From contig NC_087151.1 of assembly GCF_035594125.1 (NCBI RefSeq), positions 17,365,001 to 17,429,000 of the forward strand: DNA of 64,000 nt. Direction: 5' to 3'. The stretch is from Scylla paramamosain (taxonomy: Eukaryota > Arthropoda > Malacostraca > Decapoda > Portunidae). A program made the position numbers and the translations under genes. The notes below the pieces were generated by a model that worked only from the letters and a program-made list of their open reading frames with translations, was not told where the DNA came from and made no database searches. Positions 14,085-27,448 of this stretch are shown here, in pieces. The first letter of the stretch is position 1. Each line of letters starts with the position of its first letter.

Positions 14085-15790
14085 CAGATATCCTTCAGTT
14101 TTTGACTACCAGTTTGTACTCTGGGAACCTGCATCTCAGTGGTTTTTTTTTTTTTTCTTTTCTTTTCTTTTTTTTTTTGGGGGGGGGGTTGTTGCCCTTG
14201 GTCAGTGCCCCTTCCTCCCCCCCCAAAAAAAAAAAATGCAAACTTGCAGCAAAGAGAGGGAGGCTGAAGACAGTCATTTAGAGGAGAGGAGTTGATAGGA
14301 CAAAATGTTTTTGATTCCACCTGGTTTAACCCTGTTCAAGAGAGGAATATGAATGGAACTCACCCATATGTGTGAAATATACTCCATACATGGGTGGATA
14401 AGACCTACATGCAGAGTTAGCAGTTGGGGAAGCGGGAAAAGTGGCAGAGATGGCTCAAATTACCTAATTTCATAGAAGTTATTTCTGCTAGAAATGAAAG
14501 CTGTTTAATTCCTGAAGAGTTAGATATCTAGAAGAGATGGAAAAGTACAGAGTGGTATCATCAGCAAAGGAGTGGATAGGACAATGAATTTGGTGTAGAA
14601 GATCATTGATGAATGATAGAAAGTCTGGGTGACAGGACAGAATCATGAGAAACACTATTGTTAATAGTCTTAGAAGAATAATGACCATCCACCTCAGCAG
14701 TAATGGAGCAGTCTGAAAGGAAACTTGAGATGAAGTTGCAGAAGCCATAGAAGGGTAGTTTGGAAATTTAAGCTTTGTACCAGACCTTATCAGATACTTT
14801 TAATATGTCAAAGGCAATAGCAAATGTTTCACCAAAAAAACAGCATGACCAAGATTCACTAAGGAAGGCCAGAAGATCAGCAGCGGAAGAGTCACTGCAG
14901 AAACCATACTGGCGATTAGATATATTGTTGTAAAATAAAAATTACTTAAGAATCTTCCAGTTTAGGATAGATTCAAAATTCTAGAAAGACAAGAAATTAA
15001 AGCAATGCTATAGGTCATTACTCTGATGGGTTAGGGCAGTCCTCTGAATGTAGGCAAATTTCTAGTAGGAAGGAAAGTGAATGTTGACAGTTAGAAGAGC
15101 TTCAACAGGCAGGGTGCAAACATGGAGGCACAGTTATCGAGAATGATAGGAGAAATCCCATTTGATCCATGAACTTTCTGAGGATTAAAGCTGGTGAGGG
15201 TATGGAAAACATCATCAGGAAGAATCTTTACAGGAAGCATGAAATAGTTAAAGGGTGGAGGAGTTGGTGGAATAAGTCTTAAATCATCCAGAGTACAATT
15301 TGGAGCAAAAGTCTGAGTGAAGAGTTCAGCTTTAGAGATAGATGAAATAGCAGTGGTGTTGTCAGGTTGAAACAGAGGAGGAAAAGATGAAGAAAAGTAA
15401 TTGGAGAATCACAAGGGGAATTAGATCTGGAAGGGCTTTGACATCTTCTGTTGATAAAGGAGTTTTTTTTTGGCTTGCCAAAGAACAGTTTTAGTATGTT
15501 TCAAGTAGAAATGTAAAGTGCATGATTTCCAGATGGAAGGCTCAGGTACTATTTGTGGGCTAGCCTTCTACCATGTATAGCATGAGAATAGTCAAAGTTA
15601 AACTAAGGTTGAAAAGGTTTAGGGTGAGACATAATCACTTTCCTTTGCTAAGCAAACAGAGATGGGTCCCTGACACAGCAGTAGTCATTCCATGGAAAGT
15701 TAGAGTCTCCACAATCAGTGGAAACAAAACATCAGAGGCACCTCTGCCTTGGAATTTCCTGAGAAGGAACAGGAGCAATAGGGCAAGATA
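14085..15790 (-). mobile_element. LINE family A, copy 3 (degenerate)
   Basis: Minus-strand copy with the RT active site as FADDTTLYFS near 14565 and SCHPDFLSFINDLLHQIHC near 14610. Further 5' are traces of the linker and endonuclease end up to about 15790. The 3' end carries a G/T homopolymer-rich stretch (14140-14235) beside GTTGCCCTTGGTCAGTG. Numerous frameshifts. Confidence 0.75.
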
Positions 15791-16885
15791 CAGCTCTAAA
15801 GATATAAAGATATTAATTTTGCTACATTGTGATCTCAAAATACTATATTTTGATATCACATGTTTAAAAATTTTCAAGGTACATCTTTTGATACACTCAA
15901 CACTGGCAACTCTGGACTAATTTTGGGAGTACTGGTCCAATACTTATATCTGTCCAATGTTGCTGTTATTTGGAAGGAGGTAATGTTCCATAAGTGGATA
16001 CTGTGTGAATACATATACAGAATACTTTGCACAAATGTATTGTTGTGCCTACCCCTTCCAGCCTTCAGGTGCCTTTAGGTACACATCACTTCAGCAGCCC
16101 AGGCCAGTCAGCACACACAGTAGGGATCCACAACTGCTATCATTGTTGGTTTCATTTGGCTAGCAGGGGCAAGGCACACACACACAGTACCTGTCTGGAC
16201 TCAATAGACTACTGAGAGGGGGGAAGAACAACAAAACACTGTCTCACTGGCACTCTTGTCATTATTGCCTGCACTGAGCAGTACCACAGGATACAGGGCA
16301 CACCAACACACTACAATACAAGTAAGGATCCCACCACTGGCCTCACTCACCAAAGCGTCTATGTCACTGGGTAGCGCATCCCACCTCACGGAACAGCAGC
16401 ACTGCACAGAATAGCACACTAGAGAATCACAGCTCACCAACAGTGTCACACATTTGTCTCCTCCAGTGGTCCACTCTGTAACAGAACTCGTAGCGTAATG
16501 CAAGGGGAGCGTATTGCAGACTGTCGACACAGGAGTTGCATAGGTGGGATTTCTCTCTTTCATGGGGGCCACCACAGCTCCTTATACAATATTGGTCCCT
16601 TCGTGATTAGCCAGCACACTGCTGCTCTCCTGACCAATCACCTTCCATGCCACTTACAGTTTCTTCAGGCTGCCTCAGCTTGCATCTCATGCCTAACTTC
16701 ACTACCTGGAGGCACAGTGCTATTCATTAGACACACTTTCTTCTTGAAAAAAAAGTGTCTGATAATTACTATGCATCTAATGCAGCCATAGCACAGACAC
16801 CTAAGCCTGTAAGCTTATGCCTATAGGTGCAAAGTTCAAGTAGTAGTACATGAAGTACAAATATTGCTACTAATAATAGTAATAA
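15791..16885. other. VPS52 intron, no gene found
   Basis: Intronic sequence without a supported gene. The ORFs here lack any family resemblance. Confidence 0.5.
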
Positions 16886-17237
<352 letters not shown>

Positions 17238-17244
17238 TTGTCCC

Positions 17245-19609
17245 TTTTTTTTTTTTATGTAGGAAGGACACTGGCCAAGGGCAACAAAAATCTAATAAAA
17301 AAAATGCCCACTGAAATGCCAGTCCCATAAAAGGGTCAAAGCAGTAGTCAAAAATTGATGGATAAGTTTCTTGAAACCTCCCTCTTGAAGGAATTCAACT
17401 CATAGGAAGGTGGAAATACAGAAGCAGGCAGGGAGTTCCAGAGTTTACCAGAGAAAGGGATGAATGATTGAGAATACTGGTTAACTCTTGCGTTAGAGAG
17501 GTGGAGAAAGGGGTGGTTAGGGGTGAGAGAAAGAAGAAAGTCTTGTGCAGCGAGGCCGCGGAAGGAGGGGAGGCATGCAGTTAGCAAGATCAGAAGAGCA
17601 GTTAGCATGAAAATAGCGGTAGAAGACAGCTAGATATGCAACATTGCAGCGATGAGAGAGAGGCTGAAGACAGTCAGTTAGAGGAGAGGAGTTGATGAGA
17701 CGAAAAGCTTTTGATTCCACCTTGTCTAGAAGAGTAGTATGAGTGGAAACCCCCCAGACATGTGAAGCATACTCCATACATGGACGGATAAGGCCCTTGT
17801 ACAGAGTTAGCAGCTGGGGGGGTGAGAAAAACTGGCGGAGACGTCTCAGAACACCTAACTTCGTAGAAGCTGTTTTAGCTAGAGATGAGATGTGAAGTTT
17901 CCAGTTCAGATTATAAGTAAAGGGCAGACCGAGGATGTTCAGTGTAGGAGAGGAGGACAGTTGAGTGTCATTGAAGAAGAGGGAACAGTTGTCTGGAAGG
18001 TTGTGTCGAGTTGATAGATGGAGGAATTGAGTTTTTGAGGCATTGAACAATACCAAGTTTGCTCTGCCCCAATCATAAATTTTAGAAAGATCAGAAGTCA
18101 GGCGTTCTGTGGCTTCCCTGCGTGATATGTTTACCTCCTGAAGGGTTGGACGTCTATGAAAAGACATGGAAAAGTGCAGGGTGGTATCATCAGCGTAGGA
18201 GTGGATAGGACAAGAAGTTTGGTTTAGAAGATCATTAATGAATAATAAGAAGAAAGTGGGGTGACAGGACAGAACCCTGAGGAACACCACTGTTAATAGA
18301 TTTAGGAGAAGAACAGTGACCGTCTACCACAGCAGCAATAGAACGGTCAGAAAGGAAACGAGATGAAGTTACAGAGAGAAGGATAGAAACCGTAGGAGGG
18401 TAGTTTGGAAATCAAAGCTTTGTGCCAGACTCTATCAAAAGCTTTTGATATGTCCAAGGCAACAGCAAAAGTTTCACCAAAATCTCTAAAAGAGGATGAC
18501 CAAGACTCAGTAAGGAAAGCCAGAAGATCACCAGTAGAGCGGCCTTGATGGAACCCATACTGGCGATCAGATAGAAGGTTGTGAAGTGATAGAAGTTTAA
18601 GAATCTTCCTGTTGAGGATAGATTCAAAAACTTTAGATAGGCAGGAAATTAAAGCAATAGGACGGTAGTTTGAGGAATTAGAACAGTCACCCTTTCTAGG
18701 AACAGGTTGAATGTAGGCAAACTTCCAGCAAGAAAGAAAGGTAGATGTTGACAGACAGAGCTGAAAGAGTTTGACTAGGCAAGGTGCAAGCACGGAGGCA
18801 CAGTTTCGGAGAACAATAGGAGGGACCCCATCAGGTCCATAAGCCTTCCGAGGGTTTAGGCCAGCGAGGGCATGGAAAACATCATTGTGAAGAATTTTAA
18901 TAGGTGGCATGAAGTAGCCAGAGGGTGGTGGAGAGGGAGGAACGAGCCCAGAATCGTCCAAGGTAGAGTTTTTAGCAAAGGTTTGAGCAAAGAGTTCAGC
19001 TTTAGAAATAGATGTGATAGTGGTGCCATCTGGTTGAAATAGAGGAGGGAAAGAAGAAGAAGCAAAGTTATTGGAGATATTTTTGGCTAGATGCCAGAAA
19101 TCATGAGGGGAGTTAGATCTTGAAAGGTTTTGACATTTTCTGTTAATGAAGGAGTTTTTGGCTAGTTGGAGAACAGACTTGGCATGGTTCCAGGCAGAAA
19201 TATAAAGTGCATGAGATTCTGGTGATGGAAGGCTTAAGTACCTTTTGTGGGCCACCTCTCTATCATGTATAGCACGAGAACAAGCTGTGTTAAACCAAGG
19301 TTTAGAAGGTTTAGGACGAGAAAAAGAGTGAGGAATGTATGCCTCCATGCCAGACACTATCACCTCTGTTATGCGCTCAGCACACAAAGACGGGTCTCTG
19401 ACACGGAAGCAGTAGTCATTCCAAGGAAAATCAGCAAAGTACCTCCTCAGGTCCCCCCAACTAGCAGAGGCAAAACGCCAGAGGCACCTTCGCTTAGGGG
19501 TCAGTGAGGTCACAGCTGGGTTTAATGATAAGTTCACAGCACCCCCTGAACAGTGCTTTAGACCTCACTGGGAGTAATTATCGTTTCGGCAGGTGTCTAC
19601 TGCCTCCTC
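17245..19609 (-). mobile_element. LINE family A, copy 4 (internally deleted)
   Basis: Well-preserved minus-strand copy. Starting at its 5' end near 19609, it has a 5' untranslated segment and then a long open frame from 19537 to 18347. That frame holds [70 protein letters not shown] and LDISKAFDRVWHK. After a frameshift it continues with YADDTTLHFS near 18205 and the C-terminal region to about 17350. The endonuclease domain is missing: sequence equivalent to about 58890-59838 of copy 7 is deleted at about 19500. Its 5' terminus matches copy 7 exactly, so the family's 5' end is defined. The 3' tail meets (CT)n. Confidence 0.9.
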
Positions 19610-19982
19610 CTCCTCCTTATCTGACAGATAAGGGGGAGGGGAGATAACAGGAAGGGATGTTTGTGACAAGATGAAATAGGAATGGAGAGAAAAAAAAAGA
19701 TGAAGAAGGGACATAACCAGGGAAGGAGAGTACATGGGGCAAGGAAGTGGAGGAAGAGTGAAGGAGGAGGATGGGGGAGGAAGTAGAAAGAATATATTTA
19801 AGCAGCAAGGGTGAGAAGTGAGTGAAGAACTGAAGAGAGAGTAAGTATTGTGAAATAAGTATTCTCTTTTCCTGTCCCCTACTACTTGTCATTTTTCTTC
19901 CATCCATTTTCATTGCATTTATGCTCCTTCCATCCATTTTCATTCTCAGTCAGTCTCATTCAATTTCGCAATCCTCAGAATT

Positions 19983-20294
<312 letters not shown>

Positions 20295-20787
20295 GAGGGA
20301 AGGTGAGTGGATAGGTGAAATGGATAGGAGGGAGGGAAGGAGAAAGAAGTCAGGAAAGAGAGAGAGAGAGAGAGAGAGTTAGGGTGGGGTGGGTAGGTAG
20401 CGTACAAGAGGAGGAAGAGTACAGTTGCCATATTTCCAAAGCCATTAAGCTTACAGAAGTAGCCCTTGAATAGAAGAAGAAGAAAATGGGTTGAACCAAA
20501 ATGGCCGCATCCTTTCTCCGCTGGACAGCCGCGTCCGATTTTCAGGTAAGTTTTTCTTTTTTTACTACTGGTGTTATCTTTTGTTACTAATATAGTGTCT
20601 CATGATTCTAAATATGTTGTGACCTCATTGATAAAGATTTATATGGTAAAAATAATTAATTTCAAAAATATCGGAGTGAAAGGTTTGTTTTTACCATGAC
20701 AGTGTTCCAGGTGATAGAGTATAAAGAAAACTGATCATGAAGTCTTGTTTTGCACATTATAGGAATGAGTGTACGGGATGAACCCAC

Positions 20788-20791
<4 letters not shown>

Positions 20792-20839
<48 letters not shown>
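20792..20839. repeat. poly(T) run
   Basis: Homopolymer T of about 48 bp inside the presumed first intron of the transposase pseudogene. Confidence 0.95.
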
Positions 20840-20843
<4 letters not shown>

Positions 20844-23492
20844 CATAAAAATAATGAAGAAATGTTTACTAAACATGTTTTATTATGATGACAATGTCAG
20901 TGCTGATTGGAAAATGTGAAATCGTGGCAGTAATTTTTTTTGTTAACTGTGGAAAAAAAATGCAATGGAATATCGATCTTAATACGTTTATTGTAAGGTT
21001 CATAAGTAATTAGTTGTATTCATATTGTGGATTAAATATTAGTAAAACATGGTTGTTTTTCAGATTAAAGTTAGGTTACGTTTTTCCTATATTACATATA
21101 CAGTTGTTGTTTTTTTTGGGGGGGGTTTAAATATGATACAAAGTGCAGGCACTGCACTGAAAAAAAAAAAAAAATTAATGAATAAAAAAAATAAAATAAT
21201 AAACATTTATGGTAGGTTTTGGTAACATATGATGCTCTACTGAAGAAACCCATGCGTGTGTTTTTTTTTCTTTTTTTCTCCCTTTCTTTTTCTTGTTAGC
21301 TCATGATCTTTAATTTATTTCAGAACTCTTCCAACATGCCTCACAAGTTTGTCTCCAAGGACATTCGTCAGACAGACCACGCTTCACTGGAGGAAGCCTT
21401 CAACTATTGGGTGGAGACCAAGTGCTGCATAACAGCCTGCAATCGTTATGGCGTGTAGGTCATAACCCTATAGGTAAGAAAAGTTATTAAAGCATTCTAG
21501 GTTATTTCATGATTAACCATAGGCCCTAATGTCATTACTAGGCTCTCATTTTTATAATATCCTAGGACAGTTATCATCATTATTTTGATTGACAGGCTAT
21601 AGCTTTTATTGGTAACAGCTAGTTAAAAAAAAAAAGATATTATTGTTAGGCTATTAACCCGTTATTGATTTTTAATTCTTTATTACAGGATGCATTCAAG
21701 CGGTCAAGGATATTTGATGGTTCTACTTTCATCTCATTGAAAAAGACTACCAAGGAAGTGTTCACAGAGACACAGGAGAAGCACCTCTCAACATGTGCCA
21801 TCAAGATCACAAAAATGTTCTTTGGCCTGCCTAGAACTGAATTCAGGAAGCTTGTCTACAGGTATGCAGTGGCCTGCAATTCACAGGCAATTGCTGAAGC
21901 CTGGGAGAGGGACCAGTCAGCAACCTGTGACTGGTATCATACCTTCATGGAACAGCATCAAGAACTGACACTGAAGTCACCAGAGGGGTTGTCAATTGCG
22001 AGACCCATTGCCTTCAACAGGACATCAATGAAGGCTTTCTTCTATGCTAATACTTCTGCTATGGAGAAGTATTCATTTACACCTGATAGGGTATTTAACC
22101 TAGATGAGAGCAACATGTTAACTGTCATGAAACCCATGAAGTGTGTGTATGAGAAGGGCCAACCTGTAGCTTCACAGATCTCACTTGAATGAGGAGCAAC
22201 AACGATTTTTGTCGGGATTGTAAATACTGCTGGGCGTTACCTTCCCCCATATTCATACTCTCAAGAAAACGATTGAATGATGCTTTCATGAGGGGTACCA
22301 TTGATGATGCTAAGGGTATCCTACATCAGAATGGATGGATGAAGGGGGACTTTTCTGAATACCCTCAAGCATGTGCAGGCCAAGACATTCTGCTCCCCAG
22401 TCAACAAGATTCTCCTCATTCTGGATAATGCTGAGTGTCACATGCCAGTGAATATGCCATCAGCAATGGTGTTGTTATAATCACTCTGCCTCCACACACC
22501 ACTGATAAGCTGCAGCCTCTTGATCTCACTATTTTTGGAACTTTCAAGTCCTATCTGACAACTATCATCATTGATTACACCTTGACCTACCCCCACACAC
22601 ACATTACTGAGCACATGCTGCCAGAATTTGCTTCCAAGGCATGGATCAAGGCATGCTGCACACCCATCAACATTCTCAGCAGCTTTTCAGCCACTGGTAT
22701 CTGGCCTATAAACCATGATATCTTCCATGACAAGGCATTCTTGGGAGCAGAAGTCAGCGAGAGAACAGCACCGCCAGTGGATGAGACAGTTAGGGATGCA
22801 CCTCATGAGGGTGAGGGAGGGTATTCAAAAACTTGTTTTTCAATAAATTTGGGTGATCCTGCTTTGGAGGCAACCCCTGGTAGGCAGCACTCTGAAAGCA
22901 TGCCATTGCAGTTGGCAACCCCAGTTCCAGCTCCAACTCCAACCACAAGCACAGCTCTATCCTATTCCAAAGCAGGCCTGGATGTCATTCCAGAGGCCAT
23001 TTGACCTTTTCCTAAGGTCCCAGGACGACCACCTGGAATGGGAAGGAAGAGGGCCTGTACATGCATTGTGACTGAGAACAAAGAGGCCAACTCAGATCTC
23101 CATAATAAAGCTGAGAGGAGCAGGAAGAAGTCAGTAGAGCAGGGGAGTAAGAAGAAGACAGCAAAACAGGCAAAGGTGGCTGCTGTCCTAGAGAGCTCAG
23201 AGGAGAAGGACACTGGAGTTACCCTAGAGCTGGATGACACCTCTGAGTACTCAGATAAGGTTCAAGAAGAGGAAGTATACCTATCAACACCTTCACCTTT
23301 CCAGCTGAGGGAGACTTTGTTTTGGTAGAGTTGGAGTTAGAGGAGGGCTGGAATGTTGGTGCAAAAGTTTACTTATGTTGGCAAAGTGCTCAATATTGAG
23401 AGTGGAGCATACGACATCCATTTCTATGAATCAGTGGCATGTCTGAGGATAAAAGTGCTTTGAGCTGGAAAAATATGATAGGGGGTGCTATT

Positions 23493-23731
23493 TGAACCTG
23501 TTAAAGTCAAACCAAAAGATTGCATGAATTGTAGAGTTCAGTGTGCCTTTACTAGAGTACAACATGAAATAAATGGCAAGTTTACAGGTGAAGGACATCT
23601 TCCATTTCCCCAGTATTGAAGCAAAGATGTTGTGAGCAGAAAATATGTAATTAGGGATGTTTGAACCTGCTAAGCTCAAATCCAAAGACTTGCAGGAACT
23701 GTAAAGTTCAGTGTGCCTTTACTAGAGTACA
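23493..23731. repeat. Direct duplication, period about 171 bp
   Basis: GAACCTGTTAAAGTCAAACC at 23493 and GAACCTGCTAAGCTCAAATC at 23664 both continue to TTCAGTGTGCCTTTACTAGA. The duplicated piece lies at the 3' end of the transposase pseudogene. Confidence 0.8.
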
Positions 23732-24179
23732 TGAAGAGATTTCGTATGTAGCTTCATGGAACTTCTAAAGGATTTTTTTTTTTTTTTTCTTTTCTATAAT
23801 ACTTTTGTTTTATTTAGTAACATTAGAACCTTAATTGCATGATTTTGTAATTTTATTGACTTGAGAAAAATTAATAAATAAGGCTGAATAGCCTGTACAG
23901 TTTACCCCCATGTGGGGGTGCTCCATACAGAAAATTGAAAAATTTTTAGATATCTATTGCTGGAAAATGAAAAAGAAACCTTAAAAGCTTTATATCATAA
24001 CGAAAACCTATCAGCTGAGATATATGTTCCACACCTTGTTTTTCCTGTTACTTATTCTGATTTTTTATTAATATTTTTTCACTAGCAGTATGGTACCTCC
24101 CACCCTCAGCCTATAGATGTGGTGGTAGTACTGCACAGCCACATTGATGCATCACACCAGATGTGAAGACAAAATGCAT

Positions 24180-25135
24180 ATACTCTTAGGGATTTTGGTG
24201 AAACTTTTGCTGTTGCCTTAGACATATCAAAGGCATTTGATAGTCTGGCACAAAGCTTTGATTTCCAAACTACCCTCCTATGGCTTCTCTCCTTCTCTCT
24301 TTAACTTAACCTTAAGCTTTCTCTCTGACTGTTCTATTGCTGCTGCTGTACTCCATTTATCAACTTCACACAACCTTCCAGATATTTATCCCCTCTTCTT
24401 CAGTGACACTCATCTGTAACCCTCTTCTACACTGAACTTCCCTGGTCTGTCCTTTACTTATAATCTAAACTGGAAACTTTATATTTCATCTCCAGCTGAA
24501 TCTGCTCCTATGAAGTTGGGCATTCTGAATCATCTCTGCCAGTTTTCTCACCCTCCCATCCTCCTACCACAGCTGCTAACTCTGTACAGGGGCCTTATCT
24601 GTCCATGTATGGAGTTTGTTTCATGTGTATGGGAGGAGGGGGAAGGTTTCACTCACACCACTATTTTAGAGATGGTGGAATCAAAAGCTTCTCATCTTAC
24701 AAACTCCTCTCCTCTAACTGACTGTCATCAACCTCTCTCTTATCACTGCAGTGTTGCAGCTCTTGCTATCTTCTGCCAGTATTTTCACTCTAACTGCTCT
24801 TCTGATCTTGCTAACTGCATGCCTTCCCTCCTCTTGCAGCCTGGCTGCACATGACTTTCTTTTTTCTTGCGTCCCTATTCTACCCACCTCTTTAATGCAA
24901 GAGTTAAGCAATATTCTCAGTCATTCATCCCTTTCTCTGGTAAACTCTGGAACTCCCTGCCTGCTTCTGTATTTCTTCCTTCCTATGACTTTAACTCTTT
25001 GAAGAGGGAGGTTTCAAGACATTTATCCTTTGTTTTTTTATTATTCTCTCTGATATGTCTATGGGAACTGGCATTAAGTGAGCTTTTCTTTTAATTAAAA
25101 ATTTTTGTTGCCCTTGGCCAGTGGCCCTATCACAT
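24180..25135 (+). mobile_element. LINE family A, copy 5 (internally deleted)
   Basis: Plus-strand copy starting with LRDFGETFAVALDISKAF at 24185. It skips from the RT core to the late RT region at about 24347, so the YADD box is lost. It then runs through FIPFSGKLWNSLPASVF near 24930 to the family 3' end TTGTTGCCCTTGGCCAGTG at 25105. The 3' end opens directly into (CA)n. Confidence 0.8.

Positions 25136-25136
<1 letters not shown>

Positions 25137-25216
<80 letters not shown>
25137..25216. repeat. (CA)n microsatellite
   Basis: Pure CA repeat of about 80 bp immediately downstream of the 3' end of LINE A copy 5. Confidence 0.97.
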
Positions 25217-25640
25217 CATTTTTTTTTCCAGTAACTTTATGATAAAACATAATAAATCTTTTTGTCCACAAAACATTCTTGTAAAATAGGGGGTGTGTCT
25301 TATGCAGAGGTTCATCTAATACAGCAGGAAATATGGTACTTACTTTATTTTATCCTGTATAATGGCAGTGAATGGTTATTATTCAAACACATTTTAATCA
25401 GGCCACATTTTTTGAGTCTCCAAAAAAAAGGTCCATTACTTTTGAAATCCAGTGTTTACATGTATGCAGTTGCCGAGGTTGAGTGTATATAAAATGTTAT
25501 GGAATACATAGTTTTGTATAAAAAACTGGCCAACATTTCATAATGCATATTTTAATTGTGCTTGTGTGATTGTTTTTCATGTGCATTGATTTGCACTCTT
25601 GCCCCAATTCTTACTGATGAGTTCATAATATTTTCTGATT
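25217..25640. other. VPS52 intron, possible MITE terminus
   Basis: Near 25290 the sequence GGGGGTGTGTCTTATGC resembles the terminus of the element at 55167-56193, but no partner end was found. The rest is unremarkable up to the exon at 25648. Confidence 0.35.
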
Positions 25641-25647
25641 CCTACAG

Positions 25648-25801
25648 ATGCCCATTCCTGCCAAGATGTACAGGACATTGTGGACAAGCTCACAGTGAAA
25701 GCTGTCACTAAAATAAGGGAATACCTACTGCAAAAGATATATCAGTTCCGGAAACCTCTCTCCAACTACCAGATACCACAGAATGCTATGATTAAGCATA
25801 A
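25648..25801 (+). CDS. VPS52: VPS52 internal coding exon
   Basis: The exon lies between the acceptor TTCCTACAG and the donor GTAAGA. It encodes SCQDVQDIVDKLTVKAVTKI followed by a strongly conserved stretch around FRKPLSNYQIPQNAM, a hallmark of the Vps52/Sac2 family. It takes one base from the preceding exon to form Asp and ends with AA of a Lys codon completed at 28546. There is no stop or frameshift over 154 nt. Established family role: part of the helical rod of the GARP/EARP tether. The flanking introns are about 17 kb and 2.7 kb. Confidence 0.95.
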
Positions 25802-26125
25802 GTAAGAAATTATTTATCAACACTTCTCCTGGCAGAGGATTTATGTCTAAAACATTTTAAAACTGCAACTATTTGTCATTGAATCTATATAGATGTTAAT
25901 GTTCATTTAGCTATTCTAATTTGTAGAAAGACCTATATATAGATGTTTATTTTTAAGCACTATAATTATATACATCAATCCTTAAGCTGCAGGAGTTGTG
26001 TTTAGTCTCCTTTTAAGTTTAGTGCTTACTTTCTTCCAAAAGCATAGGACTAAACTCAAGGATCACAAGACTCAAGGTATTGAAAACACTAGAAAACACT
26101 TATTTATTCCAGCTGCATGATCTAG

Positions 26126-26130
<5 letters not shown>

Positions 26131-26207
<77 letters not shown>
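26131..26207. repeat. (GT)n microsatellite
   Basis: GT repeat of about 76 bp leading into the minisatellite that follows. Confidence 0.97.
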
Positions 26208-26208
<1 letters not shown>

Positions 26209-26625
26209 GTGTCCTCACATCCAGCATGATGCATCAGTACATCAGTGCAGCATCATCATATCTAAAACGGTGTGAGTTTTTCCCTCACATCCAGTGTGAT
26301 GCAGAGGCACAGTGCCATCACATCTAAAACTGTGTAAGTGTGTTTTTTGTCCTCACATCTGGTGTGACACAGTGAAGCATCAGTGCAGCACCATTGCTTC
26401 TAAAGCTCTGTGAGTGTGAGTGGATTGTCCTTACATCTGGCATGATGCAGCACAGTGGTGCAGCACCATCATATCTAAAACTGTGTGAGTGTGTGTGTTT
26501 TGTCTCCACATCTGATGTGAAGCAGTGGTGTAGTGCCATTGCATCTAAAACTGTGTGAATATGTGTGTTTTGTTCCCACATCTGATGTGATGTGGTGGTG
26601 TGACACCATCACATCTGCCACCATA
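26205..26625. repeat. Minisatellite of about 70-bp units
   Basis: Six or so diverged units, each with CTCACATC(T/C)GGTGTGATGCAG-like and ATCTAAAACTGTGTGAGTGT cores separated by a CAG/CACCATC-rich part. One related unit with matching upstream sequence (GGTATTGAAAACAC, CCAGCT) occurs at about 61000-61110, so the unit belongs to a dispersed repeat. Confidence 0.8.
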
Positions 26626-26639
26626 ATGGGATACCTCTT

Positions 26640-27385
26640 ATGTTTGTGTTTTTTCACCATGCAGTGTCACCATTGCTGGCCTTCTATTTCTTCCCCATCT
26701 CTTGCATGCAAACAAGCATAACTAGTGTTGTGGTTTATCCACATGAAGTTATGTGTTCAGGCATCTTAACTGTACAATATGTAGCACATCCATATTTATA
26801 TTTACTATGTGACACCAGTGGTAGGAAGATGTAACCAATATGTGATGAAAGCATCAAACTCAAGTCGGGAAGGTAAAAATTTAGGACTCAGTGTGATACA
26901 GTAGGATTGTGAAACTCAGATACCATAGATACTGTACCATGTTTTTCAGCCTCCAACTTTACTTGTATGTAGCTTGGCTCATAAGCTCGCACAAACCCTC
27001 ATAACTCATATTAGATTTCAATGCATTCAGATCTCCTGCAGCTCATACCCTCAGCCTCTTTAGTGTCCTATTACTACCTTCTATGGACTTCCAAGGTTGG
27101 CTTGACGAGTCCCCTGGTGCACGTAAGTCTACAGGGTGTAACACTTCAAATATTGAAAACTTCCGGAACCTAAAAAATCATGGAAGTGTTAAAAGGCAAA
27201 TAGCAGAATGTGTCAGTTATGTCTTTTTAATAATTCTTCACACTTTTTATAATAAAAAAAAAAATAGATTTGCTCGGCACTAGGGAGAAAGTTTTTGTGA
27301 AAAATGCTTGGCACCCAGTGGGTTAAGAAAATCACCCTATGCCTTATATGCTGAAGACTGAGCTTAGACAGCCACACTGTGTATG
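26640..27385. other. VPS52 intron, no gene found
   Basis: No coding or repeat signature recognised. Confidence 0.5.
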
Positions 27386-27388
27386 TGG

Positions 27389-27389
<1 letters not shown>

Positions 27390-27447
<58 letters not shown>
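27390..27447. repeat. (GT)n microsatellite
   Basis: GT repeat of about 58 bp, followed by a short GA-rich run at about 27462-27485. Confidence 0.96.

Positions 27448-27448
<1 letters not shown>

Larger units (their letters stand above)
20498..23735 (+). pseudogene. pogo/Tigger-type (CENP-B-like DDE) transposase, broken
   Basis: A degenerate DDE transposase with a spliced 5' end. A candidate first exon, ATGGCCGCATCC, ends at a GTAAGT donor at 20546. It joins an acceptor TTTATTTCAG before AACTCTTCCAACATGCC at 21323. The helix-turn-helix segment reads MPHKFVSKDIRQTDHA and stops after RYGV. A second intron-like gap (21471-21688) precedes LKKTTKEVFTETQEKHLSTC, GLPRTEFRKLVYRYAV, then RVFNLDESNM (first catalytic Asp, near 22100), LLILDNAECHMP (second, near 22420) and TTDKLQPLDLTIFGTFKSYL. 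A basic C-terminal part follows to about 23330. At least three frame disruptions make it inactive. Terminal repeats were not found. Confidence 0.85.

Noticed and set aside
16201..16575. A 124-residue minus-strand ORF at 16.2-16.6 kb as a gene
   Set aside because: No recognisable domain, no splice context and Cys/Ser-rich composition. Length alone is not evidence here.
23880..23940. TACCCCCATGTGGGGGT near 23905 as the right terminal repeat of the pogo-like element
   Set aside because: It is a short self-palindrome and no matching sequence was found at the 5' side near 20.4 kb.
27083..27283. Candidate small exon or ORF at 27.1 kb
   Set aside because: No homology, no credible splice borders and not conserved with VPS52.
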